This document shows, piece after piece, positions 62,250 through 64,000 of a stretch of DNA of 64,000 bases (position 1 is its first letter; every line of letters begins with the position of its first letter). Origin of the DNA: HGM10766 sp900757295 (GTDB taxonomy: Bacteria; Bacillota_I; Bacilli_A; RF39; UBA660); the NCBI GenBank assembly GCA_025992315.1, contig DAJPHG010000001.1:434001-498000 (forward strand). Reading direction: 5' to 3'. A model generated the notes under the pieces. The model saw only the letters and a program-made list of their open reading frames with translations. It was not told where the DNA came from and searched no databases. Both the position numbers and the translations under genes were made by a program.

Positions 62250-62717
62250 ATGCGTAAAAGACGTGCAATAAAAAGAGATGTTTTACCAGATCCTATTTAT
62301 AATTCTAAAGTAGTTACTAAACTTATTAATCAAATTATGCAAGATGGTAAGAAAGGTACTGCTCAAAAGATTTTATATGAAGCATTTGATATAATCAAAG
62401 AAAAAACTGGTAAAGATCCAATTGAAGTGTATAATCAAGCACTTGAAAATATTAAACCAGCATTAGAAGTTAAAAATCGTCGTGTTGGTGGTTCTAACTA
62501 TCAAGTACCAATTGAAGTTAGTGAAGATCGTGCTCAAACATTAGCTTTACGCTGGCTAGTAAATTATGCTAGATTAAGAAATGGTAGAGGCATGGCTGAA
62601 AAAATAGCAAATGAAATTATTGATGCTGCAAATGAAACTGGTGGAGCTTTCAAAAAACGTGAAGATACTCACAAAATGGCTGAAGCTAATAAAGCATTTG
62701 CACATTATAGATGGTAG
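62250..62717 (+). CDS. rpsG: 30S ribosomal protein S7
   Basis: A 155-residue S7, normal length. RKRRAIKRDVLPDPIYNS, the NRRVGGSNYQVPIEV loop and KREDTHKMAEANKAFAHYRW end are standard. It nucleates the 30S head. Its mRNA site may also act as repressor target, as in other bacteria. Confidence 0.98.
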   Translation: MRKRRAIKRDVLPDPIYNSKVVTKLINQIMQDGKKGTAQKILYEAFDIIKEKTGKDPIEVYNQALENIKPALEVKNRRVGGSNYQVPIEVSEDRAQTLALRWLVNYARLRNGRGMAEKIANEIIDAANETGGAFKKREDTHKMAEANKAFAHYRW

Positions 62718-62726
62718 GAGATACTT

Positions 62727-64000
62727 ATGGCAAGAGATGTTTCTATTGATAAATTAAGAAACTTTGGTATCATGGCTCATATTGATGCCGGAAAAACTAC
62801 AACTACTGAAAGAATTTTATTCTTAACAGGTGTTAACCATAAGATTGGTGAAACTCATGATGGTGAGTCTACTATGGACTGGATGGAGCAAGAAAAAGAA
62901 CGTGGTATTACTATCACTTCTGCTGCTACAACATGTCATTGGAATGGATATCGTTTAAATATAATTGATACTCCAGGTCACGTAGATTTTACTATTGAAG
63001 TTCAAAGATCTTTAAGAGTATTAGATGGTGCTGTTGCATTAATCGATGCTCAAGCTGGTGTTGAACCTCAAACTGAAACTGTTTGGCGCCAAGCTAATGA
63101 ATACAAAGTTCCAAGAATGATTTGTGCTAATAAAATGGGAAAAATGGGAGCTGACTTCTATTTTAGTTTAAATACTATTAAAGAACGTTTAGGCTGTAAA
63201 GCTGCTCCAATTATTTTACCAATTGGTGCTGAATCTGAATTTAGTGGTTATATTGATTTAATTACTAAAAAAGCTTATAAATATGATGGAACAGAACAAG
63301 AAATGTTGGAAGAAATAGAAATTCCTTCTGACATGATTGAAAAAGTAGAAGAATATCGTACTTTATTAATTGAAAGCGTTGCTGATTTTGATGAAGAATT
63401 AATGATGAAATATTTAGATGGTGCAGAATTAACTGATGAAGAAATTAAAGCTGCTATTAGAACAGCTACTTTAACTGCAGAATTCCATCCAGTTTTATGT
63501 GCTGATGCTTTATCAGATAAAGGTATTAGAACATTACTAGATGCTGTAGTAGATTATTTACCTGCTCCAACTGATATTCCTGCAATTGAGTGTGTTGATA
63601 AAGCTGGTAATGATGTTTTACGTCACCCAAGTGATTCAGAACCATTTACAGCATTAGCATTTAAAATTGCTGCAGATCCATTTGTTGGTAGATTATCTTT
63701 CTTTAGAGTATATTCTGGTAAATTAACTAGTGGATCATATGTATTAAATTCAACTAAGGATGCTAAAGAAAGAATTGGTCGTATTTTACAAATGCATGCA
63801 AATCAAAGAAAAGAAATTTCTGAAGTTTATGCTGGTGAAATAGCTGCTGCTGTTGGTTTAAAAAATACTACTACTGCAGATACACTATGTGATGAAAAGA
63901 ACTTCTGTATTATGAAAGGTATGGAATTCCCAGAACCAGTTATTGATATTGCTATAGAACCTAAAAGTAAAAATGATCAAGATAAAATGGCAATTGCTAT
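62727..64000 (+). CDS. fusA: Elongation factor G, partial (runs off the window end)
   Basis: The first 424 codons of EF-G. G1 AHIDAGKTTTTE (17-28), G2 RGITITSAAT near 58 and G3 DTPGHVDF near 81 are standard. The G4 motif, normally NKMD, reads CANKMGKMGADF (about 132-143), so the Asp that reads guanine is Gly. Domain II follows, with DPFVGRLSFFRVYSG. The 3' part is outside the window. It is in the normal str position, so it should be the main EF-G. The start follows GGAGATACTT. Confidence 0.97.
   Translation, partial: MARDVSIDKLRNFGIMAHIDAGKTTTTERILFLTGVNHKIGETHDGESTMDWMEQEKERGITITSAATTCHWNGYRLNIIDTPGHVDFTIEVQRSLRVLDGAVALIDAQAGVEPQTETVWRQANEYKVPRMICANKMGKMGADFYFSLNTIKERLGCKAAPIILPIGAESEFSGYIDLITKKAYKYDGTEQEMLEEIEIPSDMIEKVEEYRTLLIESVADFDEELMMKYLDGAELTDEEIKAAIRTATLTAEFHPVLCADALSDKGIRTLLDAVVDYLPAPTDIPAIECVDKAGNDVLRHPSDSEPFTALAFKIAADPFVGRLSFFRVYSGKLTSGSYVLNSTKDAKERIGRILQMHANQRKEISEVYAGEIAAAVGLKNTTTADTLCDEKNFCIMKGMEFPEPVIDIAIEPKSKNDQDKMAIA

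Overview
The window is a 64 kb piece of a very AT-rich (roughly 27% GC by eye) bacterial chromosome from a low-GC, single-membrane Firmicute, most likely an uncultured gut member of the Bacilli / Erysipelotrichia / RF39-like lineages. The signs are strong AGGAGG-type ribosome binding sites, TTGACA/TATAAT promoters often with an extended TGn -10, a teichoic-acid-type wall polymer locus, the FtsEX/PcsB-type division module, a SpoVD-like PBP and a GerQ-like spore coat protein. Code 11 is used: TGA is a stop and Trp is TGG. No rRNA, tRNA or CRISPR was seen. Nearly all genes are on the + strand; gerQ is the one clear exception.

Layout. 0-7.4 kb: housekeeping (HAAS-domain membrane protein, typA, lysS), a membrane-anchored HExxH metallopeptidase and a YfcC-like transporter. 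7.4-38.2 kb: a ~31 kb cell-surface glycopolymer locus. It has a TagO-like initiator, an O-antigen polymerase/ligase fused to a TagA/WecG transferase, several two-headed glycosyltransferases, a PssA-like enzyme fused to an LTA-synthase-like domain, GtrA, a GH3 glycosidase, a TagGH-type ABC exporter, a TagB/TagF-like glycerophosphotransferase, a TarI/IspD-like cytidylyltransferase overlapping a 2-hydroxyacid dehydrogenase, two polyprenyl-phosphate glycosyltransferases and RfbB. 38.2-53 kb: hypothetical gene, gerQ, yitT, ftsE-ftsX-PcsB/EnvC-like hydrolase activator, a diguanylate cyclase-like protein, spoVD-like PBP, mraY, a phospholipase-C-like protein, plsC, a hybrid histidine kinase plus HPt-REC protein (phosphorelay), and ftsW. 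53.1-54.8 kb: a small degenerate integrative element that duplicated the 3' end of ftsW. 54.9-64 kb: clpC, secE, nusG, an inserted surface-protein gene, rplK-rplA, rplJ-rplL with an L10 leader, two small membrane proteins, then rpsL-rpsG-fusA (fusA runs off the end). rpoB/rpoC, normally between rplL and rpsL, are absent.

How it fits together. The 7.4-38.2 kb genes can be read as one pathway: TagO loads a sugar-phosphate on undecaprenyl phosphate, TagA-like and other transferases extend it, the TagF/TarI pair adds a phosphopolyol made from a CDP-activated donor, TagGH exports it, and GtrA/GtrB-type proteins and the LTA-synthase domain decorate it outside. The locus shows signs of rapid variation: a recombination scar (8.5-8.9 kb), paralogous repeats, a one-base frameshift in a T7 tract, a G7 tract inside a coding region, and a G9 tract in the spacer of a promoter for a surface protein. 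The most interesting points are the candidate phase-variable promoter at 36.2 kb, the PssA/LTA-synthase fusion at 13.2 kb, the polymerase/TagA fusion at 8.9 kb, and the ftsW-targeting element at 53.1-54.8 kb.
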